A program made the position numbers and the translations under genes. A stretch of 64,000 nucleotides of DNA, taken from positions 40,278,839 through 40,342,838 of the forward strand of contig OU015532.1 in the NCBI GenBank assembly GCA_907165065.1, given 5' to 3'. The notes below the pieces were generated by a model. The model saw only the letters and a list, made by a program, of their open reading frames with translations, was not told the DNA's origin and ran no database searches. This document shows positions 1 through 10,150 of the stretch, one piece after another (the stretch's first letter is position 1; every line of letters starts with the position of its first letter). The stretch comes from Caprimulgus europaeus. Its lineage: Eukaryota; Chordata; Aves; Caprimulgiformes; Caprimulgidae.

Positions 1-1336
1 ATGTTTTTCAGGGACAGACTGGTCAGGCAGTCCTAGATGAGCCACCCATCTCCTTTGTTTTTGTGGATTGTGCTTCTAGATTTGATATTGCCTTAGCCCA
101 TGTGATCATTGTGGAATGTCCTGTGAACAAAAGAGGCTCCATGGCACTGTAGAGAGCCCCTCTGAAGCCAGCTCAAACTCATGCTGTTCTGCTGACAATA
201 GCTTGTTGTATGTTTATTTTAGCTGCCTTAGTGCCACCTTCCTTCAGCGTAGCCAAGCACCAAGCCATTTCCCACCTCTCCAGTCATTTGCTAGTTTATA
301 AGGGCCCACTGAACGTGGCTGTCTCCTACCCACTGGCGCCAGGCGTGTTGACATCAGTGTTCAGTTGGTCTTGACATGAAGGTCAGAACAAGGTCTCTGT
401 GGTTTTTCGTCTTTTCTTTGTGCCTGACTTCCCTAGTGCTGTTGACCTACTGCTGTAAAGTACAATCCTCCTTGAGTATACTGAGGTGTCTCCTGCATAA
501 ACTCTGATGTGATGGTATGTCTTTCCTCCTTAACTCTTCCAGGGATTGCTGCATTGTGTGGCAGGATGGCTGTGCATTCCCCTCATTGAGGAGGTCAAAA
601 CCTGTCAGAGTTTGGTAGACCTCCTGCACTGCGTGGGCTCACTCAGATTTCACCTTCCTGTCAGCTAGGCTCTTTTGGAGTCGTCTTGCTTGGTGTAGCA
701 GGTACTGACCTCATTTCACACACTGGCAAAAAGGAGAGCTGCTGTCTTCAGGTATTTAAGCAGATGGAATACCTGTGTGTGCATGGCCACTGCCCTGTCT
801 TTATCACAATACTGCTGCGGATTTAGAGTTACGTGCCAGTAAGATAAGGCTGCTAAGAGATTAGACATTACAGATTAAAAAAAGACTATTCCTCTGTTTT
901 TCTCCTGTTCCACTTAGCAAACTGTCAGGCCTCTTTCACCAAGTTTTTGTGATGTGCTTTTATCAACTGACATATCAAGGGAATTCTCAGCTTTTGTTAG
1001 TGAGATCTAGATCACTTCATGCATGGTGCTGCAGCCTGGGCACAGTGCAGTCTTGTGGTCTGCCAGCCGGGCTGCCTGTCTGCCACTGGCAGCCTTGTTG
1101 ATCGTTTGAGCACTATCGGTGCAGACAGCATTTTGCCGTTTGCATGTCATCTATCTGATCATCTCACCAAAGTTCCTCTGCTGATTTTTCTGTTTTCAGA
1201 ACAGTTAAGTGTTACTCCCATTTATATTTAGAGTTTACCCTGAGCTTTACTTGATTGGATTAAGCATTCGGAAGTTAATAGCGGTTATTTAATAGTTGTA
1301 TATACCCTTGCATCATCCAGGCTGTGCTTTTTTTCA
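1..1336. other. No gene recognised; 5' flank or 5'-UTR intron
   Basis: Six-frame reading shows only short open frames (about 60-70 codons) with no family resemblance. The stretch is somewhat richer in G+C than the introns further along, but I see no exon, RNA gene or identifiable repeat in it. An 11-bp direct repeat (CAGGCTGTGCT at 1318-1328 and again at 1335-1345, separated by T6) sits at the 5' junction of the CR1 that follows. The human gene has a non-coding first exon far upstream of its ATG exon, so this could be intron 1 of TTBK2 or intergenic DNA. I cannot tell which. Confidence 0.5.
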
Positions 1337-2168
1337 GGCTGTGCTGCCATTCAGTGAGATCTGGATAGGCTGGAGAGTTGGGTGCAGAGGAACCTGATGA
1401 AGCTCAATAAGGGCAAGTGTAGGGTCTTGCACCTGGGGAGGAATAACCCCAGGCACCAGTAAGGATTGGGGGTTGACCTGCTGGAAAGCAGCCCTGCAGA
1501 GAAGGACCTGGGAGTACTGGTGGATGACCGGTTGACCATGAGCCAACAATGCGCCCTTGTGGCCAAGAAGGCCAATGGTCTCCTGGGGTGCATTAAGAGG
1601 AGTATGACCAGCAGGTCGAGGGAGGTGATCCTCCCCCTCTCCTCTGCCCTTGCAAGGCCACATCAGGAGTATTGTGTCCAGTTCTGGGCCCCCCAGTTCA
1701 AGAGAGATAGGGAACTTCTGGAGATAGTCTTTCCTCATAAGAAAGATACTCCAGCCCCTTAATCATCTTTGTAGCCTCCGCTGCACTAAGAGAGCTGGGG
1801 CTGTTCAGCCTGGAGGAGACTGAGAGGGGACCTTATAAATGTTTATGAATTTCTAAAGGGTGGGTGTCAAGAGGATGGGTCAGACTCTTTTCAGTGGTGG
1901 CCGGTGGTAGAACAAGAGGCAATGAGCACAAGCTGGAACACAGGAGGTTCTGCTTAAATGTGAGGAAAAACTTCTTTACTGTGAGGGTGCGAGAGCACTG
2001 GGACAGGCTGCCCAGAGAGGGTGTGGAGTCTCCTCTGGAGATGTTCCAAACCCCCCTGGATGCAGCCCTGTGCAACTTGCTGTAGGTGAACCTGCTTTGG
2101 CAGAGGGGTTGGACTAGATGATCTCCAGAGGTCCCTTCCAACCCGAACCATTCTGTGATGCTGTGATC
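1337..2168 (+). mobile_element. CR1 LINE, 5'-truncated, 3' end of ORF2 plus 3' UTR
   Basis: The translation follows the C-terminal part of CR1 ORF2: a DLDRLE-like stretch at the start, then [53 protein letters not shown], and later [19 protein letters not shown] and [11 protein letters not shown]. It ends in the CR1 3' UTR (CTAGATGATCTCCAGAGGTC at about 2116) and the terminal ATTCTGTGATGCTGTGAT. Stops and frame changes break the reading frame, so it is inactive. The copy lacks RT motifs A to C because it starts 3' of them. A 59-bp stretch inside it (1728-1786) lies in reverse orientation. Confidence 0.95.
1728..1786 (-). repeat. Inverted CR1 segment inside the + strand CR1 (microinversion)
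   Basis: The surrounding element reads 5'->3' on the + strand, yet these 59 bases match the minus strand of CR1. CTCCAGCCCCTTAATCATCT at 1750-1769 is the orientation seen in the minus-strand copy at 9032-10148, where CTCCACTCCCTTAATCATCT lies near 9452. Reverse-complementing only this interval restores the usual order, ORF2 ...RDRELLE, then a [10 protein letters not shown]-like stretch, then [11 protein letters not shown]. Little or nothing appears lost at the edges. Orientation is seen directly; the inversion event is inferred. Confidence 0.85.
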
Positions 2169-3519
2169 ATTCTTGCACAGTCCTCAGCAGCAGCTGTTCT
2201 CCTCTATAAATCACCGTATGTCTTCTGCCAAATGTTGCATGGGCTTTGGACGAAACTCTTCAGAGCTGTGTATTGTTTGCGTTCCTGCCTTCTGTAGTTG
2301 TGTGTTGTATGCCTGAGTTGGGTGTTTATGTTTTTCCTTACTGAGAAACTTGATTTAAGAAATAATAAAAATAGTACTAGTGGAAAGGACAATAGTTTGG
2401 AGTGTCTTAAAGGATCAATTTATGTTATTCCTTGGTACATGTAGTTAGTGACATTAATGGTAATCTTATTATAAGTGTGTCCTAAGAAGATAACTGATTA
2501 TTCAAACATTTAATAAAACTGGAAACAAAGACTTTTATTTGCTGATAAATCCAGACTATAAATAGTTTGACATTATATTACTATGTCACTTTTAAAAATA
2601 ACTTAGTTGTTTGACTTCAGGCTGTCTTAATATCAGTGTTAAAAACCACACTTCACTATCACTTAACTCTTCTGCAATTAAAATTTTACAAGGATCTTGA
2701 AAAATAATTATTATAATGCTGTATAATTTGGGTAATTACAGAACTGACTTTCCATGTTTGAAAATATTTTTTCACTTTGTGTAAGTGATCAGAAAACTAG
2801 TTTCTTTGAAGAAGACTTTTCTAACAGGTAAAACAAATTCTTATAATAGCAAAAAAAACCCACTTCTAGTTCCATTTAAGTTTGTTGTAAATGCTACAAC
2901 AGTTATAGTGAATCTAAGACACAGAAATACAGCTTTTAAAAACAAACAAATAAAAAAGATTATACTTGTAGGGTTTTAAAATTAATTTTGGAGTAATTAA
3001 TAAGGTTTCACAAGCCTCTTTTTGACTTGGAACTCACTTTGATTGTGGAAAAAAATTGAGAATAATACAGTGTTATATGGAATGAAGCTAACCTCTCCAA
3101 AGGGTTAGGTCCCACATTAGTATTAAAGGCTCTGCACCTGAGGTTGGAGTTCAACAGCTGGGTTGAGGTGAAAGCACCACATTAGCCCAGCCTTTCCTTG
3201 TCCCCAACAGCTAACTTCAATTCTTTCTCTTGTTCTAACGTAAGTCTTTGTATAATTGTGTGACAGATCAAATTAGGAAATTAACTCACTCGTCTGAAAA
3301 GTACTATGGCAAAAAGATCATGGACTAAATAGAGTTTTTGTTTTATGACCCCTTCTAATTTTCCCTGACCAAAAATTACTGGGTTTCCATAGGTAATAAA
3401 TTACATGCTGTGTTTCTCATAGGAGCCACAACCTTATAATCTCTCCCTGTCATGTACATACCCAGGTGCTTCCCTTTCTTTATAGCAAGGTATCAAGTAT
3501 CTTTTATCTCAGTCGGTCT
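2169..3519. other. No gene recognised; AT-rich spacer
   Basis: AT-rich sequence between two CR1 copies, with A-tracts near 2851 and 2940 and no open frame resembling a known protein. A moderately GC-richer patch at about 3090-3240 is not assigned to any repeat family. Confidence 0.5.
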
Positions 3520-3599
3520 AATCATAGAATGTATTGGGTTGGAAGGGACCTTCAAAGGTCATCTAGTGCATGAGCAGGGATATCTTTACTACAGCAGGT

Positions 3600-4012
3600 T
3601 GCTCAGAGCCCCATCAAGCCTGACCTTGAATATCTTCAGGGACAGGGCCTCTGCAACCTGTTTCAATGATCTACCACCCTCACATTGAAGAACTTTTTCC
3701 TAATATCCAACCTAAATCTATCCTTTTCTAGTTTAAAACCATTACCCCTCGTCCTATTGCTACGTGCCCTTGGGAACAATTCTTCCCCAGCTTTCTTATA
3801 GGCACCTTTCAGGTACTGGAAGGCTGCTATAAGGTCCCCCCAGAGCCTTCTCTTCTCCAGGTTGAACAACCCCAACATTCTCAGCCTGTCTTCATAGGAA
3901 AAATGCTCCAGCCCTTTGATATTTTTTGTGGCTTCCTCTGGACATGCTGCAACAGGTACACATCATTCTTGTGTTGAGGGCTCCAAAACTGGATGCAGTA
4001 TTCCAGGTGAGG
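3600..4012 (-). pseudogene. CR1 ORF2 C-terminal remnant after the deletion
   Basis: On the minus strand this begins at the junction with HLEYCIQFWSPQ-like coding and passes to [20 protein letters not shown] and [20 protein letters not shown]. It ends in sequence matching the last codons and 3' UTR of CR1. It is the region downstream of the RT thumb and has several frame breaks. The subfamily look ([14 protein letters not shown]) resembles the copies at 24281-25075 and 31745-33297 more than the copy at 9032-10148. Confidence 0.85.
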
Positions 4013-5019
4013 ATACCTGTCCCTGCTTCCACTGCCTGTGTAGTTCCATCTTGCGTTTTAGTTTGACCAGCAGGTCTTGACTCAGCCATGCTGGTCTCTT
4101 GCCTTCCTAGCTTGATTTCTTACACCTGGGGATTGAGAGCTCTTGTGCTCTGTGGAAATTATCCTTAAAGATCTGCCAGCTCTGTTCTGCTCCCTTGTCC
4201 TTGAGGGCCGTTTCCCAGGGGGTCCTATGTCAATAGCTTCTTGAAGAGCTGTTAGTTGGCTTTCCTGAAATTCATGGTCCTGACAGTGCTTCTCATATGA
4301 CTCATATGCCTTAGGACAGTGAACTGCACCAGTGCATGACCACTGCAGCCCAGACTGCCTCCAATCTTGACATCCCTGATGAACTCACTTGCATTGGTGG
4401 CCATCAGGTCCAATATGGCTTCCCCTCGAGTAGGGCTGTCTATTTCTTGTGTTAGAAAGTTGTCATCAAGGTACTCCATGAGTCTCTTGGATTGCCTGCA
4501 ACTTGCGGTGCTACTTTTTCAACAGATGTCAGGGTGGTTGAAATCCCCCAGCAGGATGAGAACCTGTGAGCTTGATGCCTCCTGGAGCTGGAGTAAGAAA
4601 GCTTCATAGATAGGCTCCCCTTGATCGAGTGGCCTGTAGTAGACACCAACCACAAGGTTCCCCTTGTCTCTCTCCCTAATTCCTACCCATAAGCTTTCAA
4701 CCTGCTTATGGCGATTCTTTAGGAACAACTCTTCACATTCTGTCAATTTCTTAACAAAGAGGGCAACACCTCCACCCCTTCTTCTCCTGTCCTTTCTGAA
4801 CAGCTTATAACCATCGATAGCCACACTCCAGTCATGGGATTCATCCCACCAAGTTTCTCTAATGGCCACTATGTTGTAGCTTTCTAGTAGGGCAGTAGCT
4901 TCCAACTCCTCCAGTTTGTTGCCCATGCTGCGTGCATTGGTGTAGAGGCACTTCAGCTGGGCCGATGGCCATGTCACCTTCTTAGATGGACACCCCTTTA
5001 TTCCCCCAGGGTGTTTCAT
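4013..5019 (-). pseudogene. CR1 ORF2 remnant: AP-type endonuclease domain
   Basis: The open part at 4519-5019 (166 codons) carries an APE-like endonuclease: LKCLYTNARSMGNK near the start, IVAIRETWWDESHDWS, GYKLFRKDRRRRGGGVALFV, and LLGDFNHPDIC at the end. The conserved Trp after DIC is replaced by a stop codon. The next frame (4252-4479) continues with DSPTRGEAILDLMATNASE and DVKIGGSLGCSGHALV, then runs through stops to DLLVKLK and HRQWKQGQ before the deletion junction. In CR1 this domain nicks target DNA. No reverse transcriptase follows it here. Confidence 0.9.
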
Positions 5020-5219
5020 AGAGGCTACCCTGTTGGCTTCTATTACCTCAGGAGTTTCTGGCTGTAAGACTTTGCCTGTGCTGCAGTGTCAGCTGCATTC
5101 CTCAGGGCAACAGCTTGAAGGCCCTTACTATAACTCCCTCCCTCCAATCCCCATGAGTCATCGTGCCACTTGTCATAGACAATCTTGATATTATTATCCC
5201 CCTCCCCCTTCACATTTAG

Positions 5220-6270
5220 TCATCCCATTATAAAAACCCCCAAATTTTGCTGGTGACACCAGCCACGAAGCCATGTGTTTAGAGGTGGTATCCTTCTGTT
5301 CCTTCCAGTGTCACTGCTTGCAACTGGAAGGAGAGAAGAAAAAACAAACTGTGCCCCAGATTCTCTCTCTAACCATCCCAAGGTTCTGAAGTCTCTCTTG
5401 ATCACTCGTGGACTACAAGTTGCAGCTTCCTCACTGCCCACCTGGAAAATCAGTAGTGGGTAGTAATCTGTGGACCTTACCAAGGAAGTTTCCTAGTGAC
5501 GTCCTTAACCTGGGCTCCAGGGAGACAGGAGACCTCCCTGTGAGGAGGGCCTTCTTGGCACACTGGACCCTCTGTTCCCCTGGAAACAGTCACCTACAAC
5601 AATAACCCTTCTTTGTGGATGTGGTTTTAATATGTGTGGTAGGCCTTTCTGACTGTGGAGCCCCCTCTGGTGTAGATTGCCCATCATCCATATCCTCATT
5701 TGACTGTCCTTCCTCAACCAGAGCCTCATACCTGTTGTTCAGAGGCACCAGTGGGAGCGAGGTGGGCAAGGAAGGAGTCTGTCTGGTGCCCTGACCTTGA
5801 ACTTGCTTCCATTCACTGTTTTCCTTTGGGCATTGGCCTTCTGCCTGGCAGGGGCAGGATACAGGTGCCCCTCGGTCCTGGGCACTTTCCGTTGGATGCT
5901 CCCATTTCTGTTTCAAGGAGGGCAGAGCCTGGTTCCACCAGTCTATCTCTCGTTCAGCCTCCCTAATGCTCCTTAACCTTTCAGCTCCCTCTCGTAGCTC
6001 TGCCACCAAGCTGAGCAGGTCATCTGCCTGTTCACAACACAGGCAGCAGTTCTCATAGCTGTCACCCACTGCTAGTGAAAGGCCCTGGCACTCCCTGCAG
6101 CCTGTCACCTGGACAGCTGTGTGTTTCTGTGGTTGCTCCATCTGGGTTCTCACATCCATTCTGGTGGGTGTTGGCATCCTGACCCTCTGGTGGGTGGAGA
6201 CCACAGCTGGGTTCCCTCCTAGAGCGTGATAACCACCAACAGAACTCATCTGTCGAGCTGGCAGAGCTCA
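5220..6270 (-). pseudogene. CR1 ORF1 remnant (Cys-rich, coiled coil, esterase-like)
   Basis: The longest open piece (5590-6249, 219 codons) has a Cys-rich segment (CRECQG, then CCLCCEQADD) followed by a charged helix-forming stretch (LRSIREAEREIDWW), as in avian CR1 ORF1. The frame then shifts. VIVVGDCFQGNRG appears in a second frame (around 5570-5610), and a third frame (5220-5483) carries TDYYPLLIFQVGSEEAAT and VIKRDFRTLGWLERESGAQ. These resemble the SGNH-hydrolase (esterase) module described for CR1 ORF1. The expected GDS nucleophile serine reads as Cys (codon at 5586-5588). At least two frameshifts separate the pieces, so the protein is not made intact. Confidence 0.8.
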
Positions 6271-6463
6271 CGTTCCCCGCCATGTCCTGTCCCCATGCCC
6301 TGCTGCCCTGCACATGGGCCGATGCGCATGCTCTGGTTACCTGCCTGTGCTGGGTGACACCTGAAGCTGACTGTAAGGGTGTGGTCACAGTGGCCTCGGC
6401 AATGGCCAGACCTGCCAGTTGCCATATGTCAGCAGCTCTTGATGGCTGCTCTGCCAGGGGAGT

Positions 6464-9031
6464 TTCTAATCAAGAAGCAGAATGGAATTTACTTCAGTGG
6501 AATTGCTTTCAAGTTCAGTTTAATTTTAAGGTTGCTCATTCTATGTTGGACTCGAAGAGGGGCTTGTGTGCCTAAAACTTTAAGGGTTTTGCCACCTGTA
6601 TCAATTGGTTTAGTGAAAGATAATATACTGCTTCCATAAACTTTGCCTTACTAGGAGTTTTGTAACATTTTGTTGCTGAATTATCTTGCAAACTGGTAAT
6701 AGTGTAGTAGGTTGAAATGATTTGTTTTAAAAATAAGACTGTTATCTTGAAACCAAATGTTCCACTTTTAACTCTGTCTTCAAACTGAGAAAATATCACC
6801 ACTTTTATAATAACAACATGGCTGTAAATGCAGAAGTTGCCAGAAGGAAATCTGGACTCTGGCTATCAGCACACAAGACAGTTGGAAGCTTTTCACACCT
6901 GGAATCTGCAAATGGTGATGAGTATTTTGGCATGCAGGAGCTGGAGATAGGGAAAGAAAAAATGGCATTGGTTATATGTTGAATTTTTAAAAAGATTTTC
7001 TTCACAACCAGTACAGTTGGAAATTTAGGTCAAGGTCTTAAATTTAGTTTCCTCATTGACATGCTAAATTATGGTTTTCAGGATCCTAGCTTCTAATGAA
7101 TGTATTTAGAAAATATTCAGATTGTAAGTGTAGGGTGCCTTTCCAGTTTGGATATTCAGATAGACACACTTGTAAATTCCAAGGCCAAAAATGTTTTAAT
7201 TTGAACATGCTTCTTAGCCTGTCTAAAAAAGTGGACTTTACCATAAATGTAGTGGAATTAGGACCTTTGAACATTTCCTGCCCTGATTTTCTCTTTATGC
7301 TGACTTGTTAAACTTTTCTTTGTTCTTTTAAGTTCTACTCAAAAGTGGGAAGTACAGAAGTGGAAAGCGACTTTGGTAGATTCCAATTAATTTACTAGTT
7401 TCTTAAATGAACTGAAAGCGGGCAGATAGAGTTCCTAATAAGTGTAGGGAGTTCCTAGTAGCAAAAGGTTGATATTATTCCACAGAGGAGGCAACAGGAC
7501 ATATATTTTTCCTTTCTGTGAAACAGAAGTAATCTTCTGTCCTTACTTGCCTTTGTGCTGAAACTTATAGTACAATTCAGACAAAATTGTCTGTGCTACT
7601 TTCTCAACCTTAGATCTGGATTTAAACATCTACAAAGGCTGGAAAGCAGAGATTGGCTTCAGTTTAGGGCCATCGCTAAGGAAATTATACATAGACACGC
7701 AAATTACATAGAATGATTGTCTTTGCTTACTGAGCTAGAATCAGCTTTTACAAAATAGACTTTTTTTCCCTGAAAGTTTTGCACTGTTGTTTTTTAACAG
7801 CATACAATCTTTTAGTATACTTGGTTGGGGTAGATTAAAAAAGTCTTTTGTGGGGGGTTGTGTGTACTTGAAAACAGTTAAGTGGATAGAAGAGTTTTAA
7901 ATAATGGGTGCTGATTGTACAATATTCAAATCTGGATATAAGCACTATCCCTCCTTTACCTGTGATCGGTTCCCAGGGAAAGGCTTCTGTTCTGGAACAG
8001 TGTCTGTACTCCTTGTGTTGTCCTAATTATTCCATGACCAGTCACCTGGAAATAAATTTGATGGAGGATTAATTGCCTTTAGTTGTGATAATTCTGTTAC
8101 CTTACACATTTTCTCTGATTGGATAAACTAGTCTGATAAGAAAACTGGTGAGTTAATGAATATAGAATTTTGAGATATGTTGCAATTAAAATGGGCTGTT
8201 ACTTTTTAGGAGAACTATAAAGAAGTGTTTGTTGTGCAGAAAATAACCATACTGCCACGTACAAAACTGTGCTGCTAAAGGATTCATCTGTTGAACAAGT
8301 AAAGGAAAGCTTGCACCTTAACTGTTTGTCATTAACTATTCATCTGCTTCAGCAGGATACTGAGTTTCTTAAGTTGTTTAATAGCGTTGTAGGCTGTTAA
8401 ACAGCTATGCTGGGAGCAACATACGGCTGTATTTCAGTAATACAAATGAGACTGTATATTCTTTTATGAGTCAAACAATCTGAATTCAAGTTCTTAAAAA
8501 TTCAGAGAAGTTTCAGTTTCAATTTTGTCCTGAGCATCACCTCCAAAGAATGTATATTTATGTCTGTCCAAAAGTGCTTTAAATGTAGTCCTCTCCAATA
8601 ATGTCCTTTTCTTTTCCACATGAATTTGGAGAAGGCAATCGTAACCTAAATTGCACCTACCAGAATACATTTTCTGTTATTAGGTAAGATATTTATCCAC
8701 TGCAGGACATTAATAACTAACAGATTTTCAGTTATACAGTGTTAAGGTCATTAGAGGACACTTCAGAGCAATGAAACCCAGTCTAGATCAGATTGTGAAT
8801 AAAGGCTTTAAAGAAACCATGCAGCAGTGCCTGAGCGTGAACATAGAGGTGTATAAGCATCTGATAGAGTTATGACTTAGCAAAAGTATTAAACTACTTC
8901 AGACTTAAATTAGAGAAATAAGACTACTGTCACAAAGAAAGAAATCATCTTTTCTCCATGTTAGGTATTGGTATGATTGAGTGCAATTCAGTGTTGGTGT
9001 CTAGCTCAATGTTGCTGCCCATTCCACAAGA
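6464..9031. other. No gene recognised; AT-rich sequence
   Basis: About 2.6 kb with no exon, RNA gene or repeat family that I recognise. Open frames reach only 60-76 codons and look random in composition. Confidence 0.5.
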
Positions 9032-10148
9032 AGAATCACAGAATCACGGAATCACAGAATGTCAGGGGTTGGAAGGGACCTCGAAAGATCATCCAGTCCA
9101 ATCCCGCTGCCTGAGCAGGAACACCTACATGAGATCACACAGGAAGGCGTCCAGGCAGGTCTTGAATGTCTCCAGAGAAGGAGACTCCACAACCTCCCTG
9201 GGCAGCCTGTCCCAGTGCTCTGGCACCCTCACAGTAAAGAAGTTTCTTCTCAAGTTTAAGCAGAACCTCCTGTGTTCCAGCTTACACCCATTACCCCTTG
9301 TCCTATCATCGGTCGTTACTGTGAAGAGCCTGGCCCCATCCTCCTCACACTCACCCTTCAGATATTTATAAACATTAATCAGGTCCCCCCTCAGCCTCCT
9401 CTTCTCCAAGCTAAAGAGGCCCAGCTCCCTCAGCCTTTCCTCATCAGGGAGATGCTCCACTCCCTTAATCATCTTGGTGCCTCTGTGCTGGACTCTCTCA
9501 AGCAGCTCCCTGTCCTTCTTGAACTGTGGGGCCCAGAACTGGACACAATATTCCAGATGTGGCCTCACCAGGGCAGAGTAGATGGGGAGGAGAACCTCTC
9601 TTGACCTACTGACCACAGCCCTTCTAATGCACCCCAGGATGCCATTGGCCTTCCTGGCCACAAGGGCACAGTGCTGGCTCATGGTCATCCTGCTGTCCAC
9701 CAGGACTCCCAGATCCCTTTCCCCTACACTGCTCTCTAGGAGATCATTTCCTAACCTATACTGGAACCTGGGGTTGTTCCTGCCCAGGTGCAACACCCTA
9801 CACTTGCCCTTATTATATTTCATCAAGTTTTTCCCTGCCCAGCTCTCCAGCCTGTCCAGGTCTCTCTGGATGGCAGCACAGCCTGCTGGTGTGTCAGCCA
9901 CTCCTCCCAGCTTTGTGTCATCAGCAAACTTGCTGACAGTGCACTCTGTGCCCTCATCCAGGTCACTGATGAATATATTGAATAATACTGGTCCCAGTAC
10001 CGACCCTTGAGGGACTCCACTAGACACAGGTCTCCAACTGGACTCTGCCCCATTGACCACCACTCTCTGGCTTCTTCCCACCAGCCAGTTAATAATCCAT
10101 CTCACTACCTGATCATCTAATCCACACTTCCTCAAGGAGAGGATTTTC
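9032..10148 (-). mobile_element. CR1 LINE, 5'-truncated, well-preserved ORF2 C-terminal half
   Basis: The + strand edge at 9032 begins AGAATCACAGAATCACGG, the reverse complement of the CR1 3' terminal repeat. The minus strand then reads 3' UTR and ORF2 up to a truncation near 10148. The open frame inside is uninterrupted for 341 codons, in contrast to the other copies here, which suggests a younger insertion. RT motif A and everything upstream are missing, so it cannot be autonomous. Confidence 0.96.
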
Positions 10149-10150
10149 AA
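9125..10150 (-). pseudogene. CR1 ORF2 fragment: RT motifs B and C, thumb, C-terminal region
   Basis: The 341-codon frame starts inside the RT domain. Visible motifs are [14 protein letters not shown], then [20 protein letters not shown] (RT motif B region), [10 protein letters not shown] (motif C, with the two catalytic Asp codons at 9917-9922), [94 protein letters not shown] and [14 protein letters not shown]. The first Met is only where the truncated element happens to open. The protein is a partial polymerase without endonuclease, motif A or fingers, so no activity is expected. Confidence 0.93.

Larger units (their letters stand above)
3520..6463 (-). mobile_element. CR1 LINE, near full 5' extent but internally deleted
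   Basis: Read on the minus strand, this element has the order 5' region, ORF1, ORF2 endonuclease, deletion junction, ORF2 C-terminal remnant, 3' UTR, terminal CATTCTATGATT. The 5' edge is placed near 6463, where GC-rich sequence gives way to AT-rich DNA; this edge is approximate. Most CR1 copies are short 3' fragments, so retaining ORF1 and the endonuclease is unusual. The reverse transcriptase core is missing. At 4010-4012 the sequence passes from the endonuclease-RT linker (HRQWKQGQV) straight to the C-terminal EYCIQFWSPQ region, sharing only a few bases (CCT on the minus strand). Many frameshifts and stops make the element inactive. CR1 elements replicate by target-primed reverse transcription. 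Confidence 0.93.

Noticed and set aside
3090-3240. GC-richer patch as a possible exon or repeat
   Set aside because: No open frame with splice signals and no repeat family recognised.
5590-6249. 219-codon frame considered as a host gene
   Set aside because: Its Cys-rich and coiled-coil sequence and its position 5' of an endonuclease frame on the same strand identify it as CR1 ORF1.
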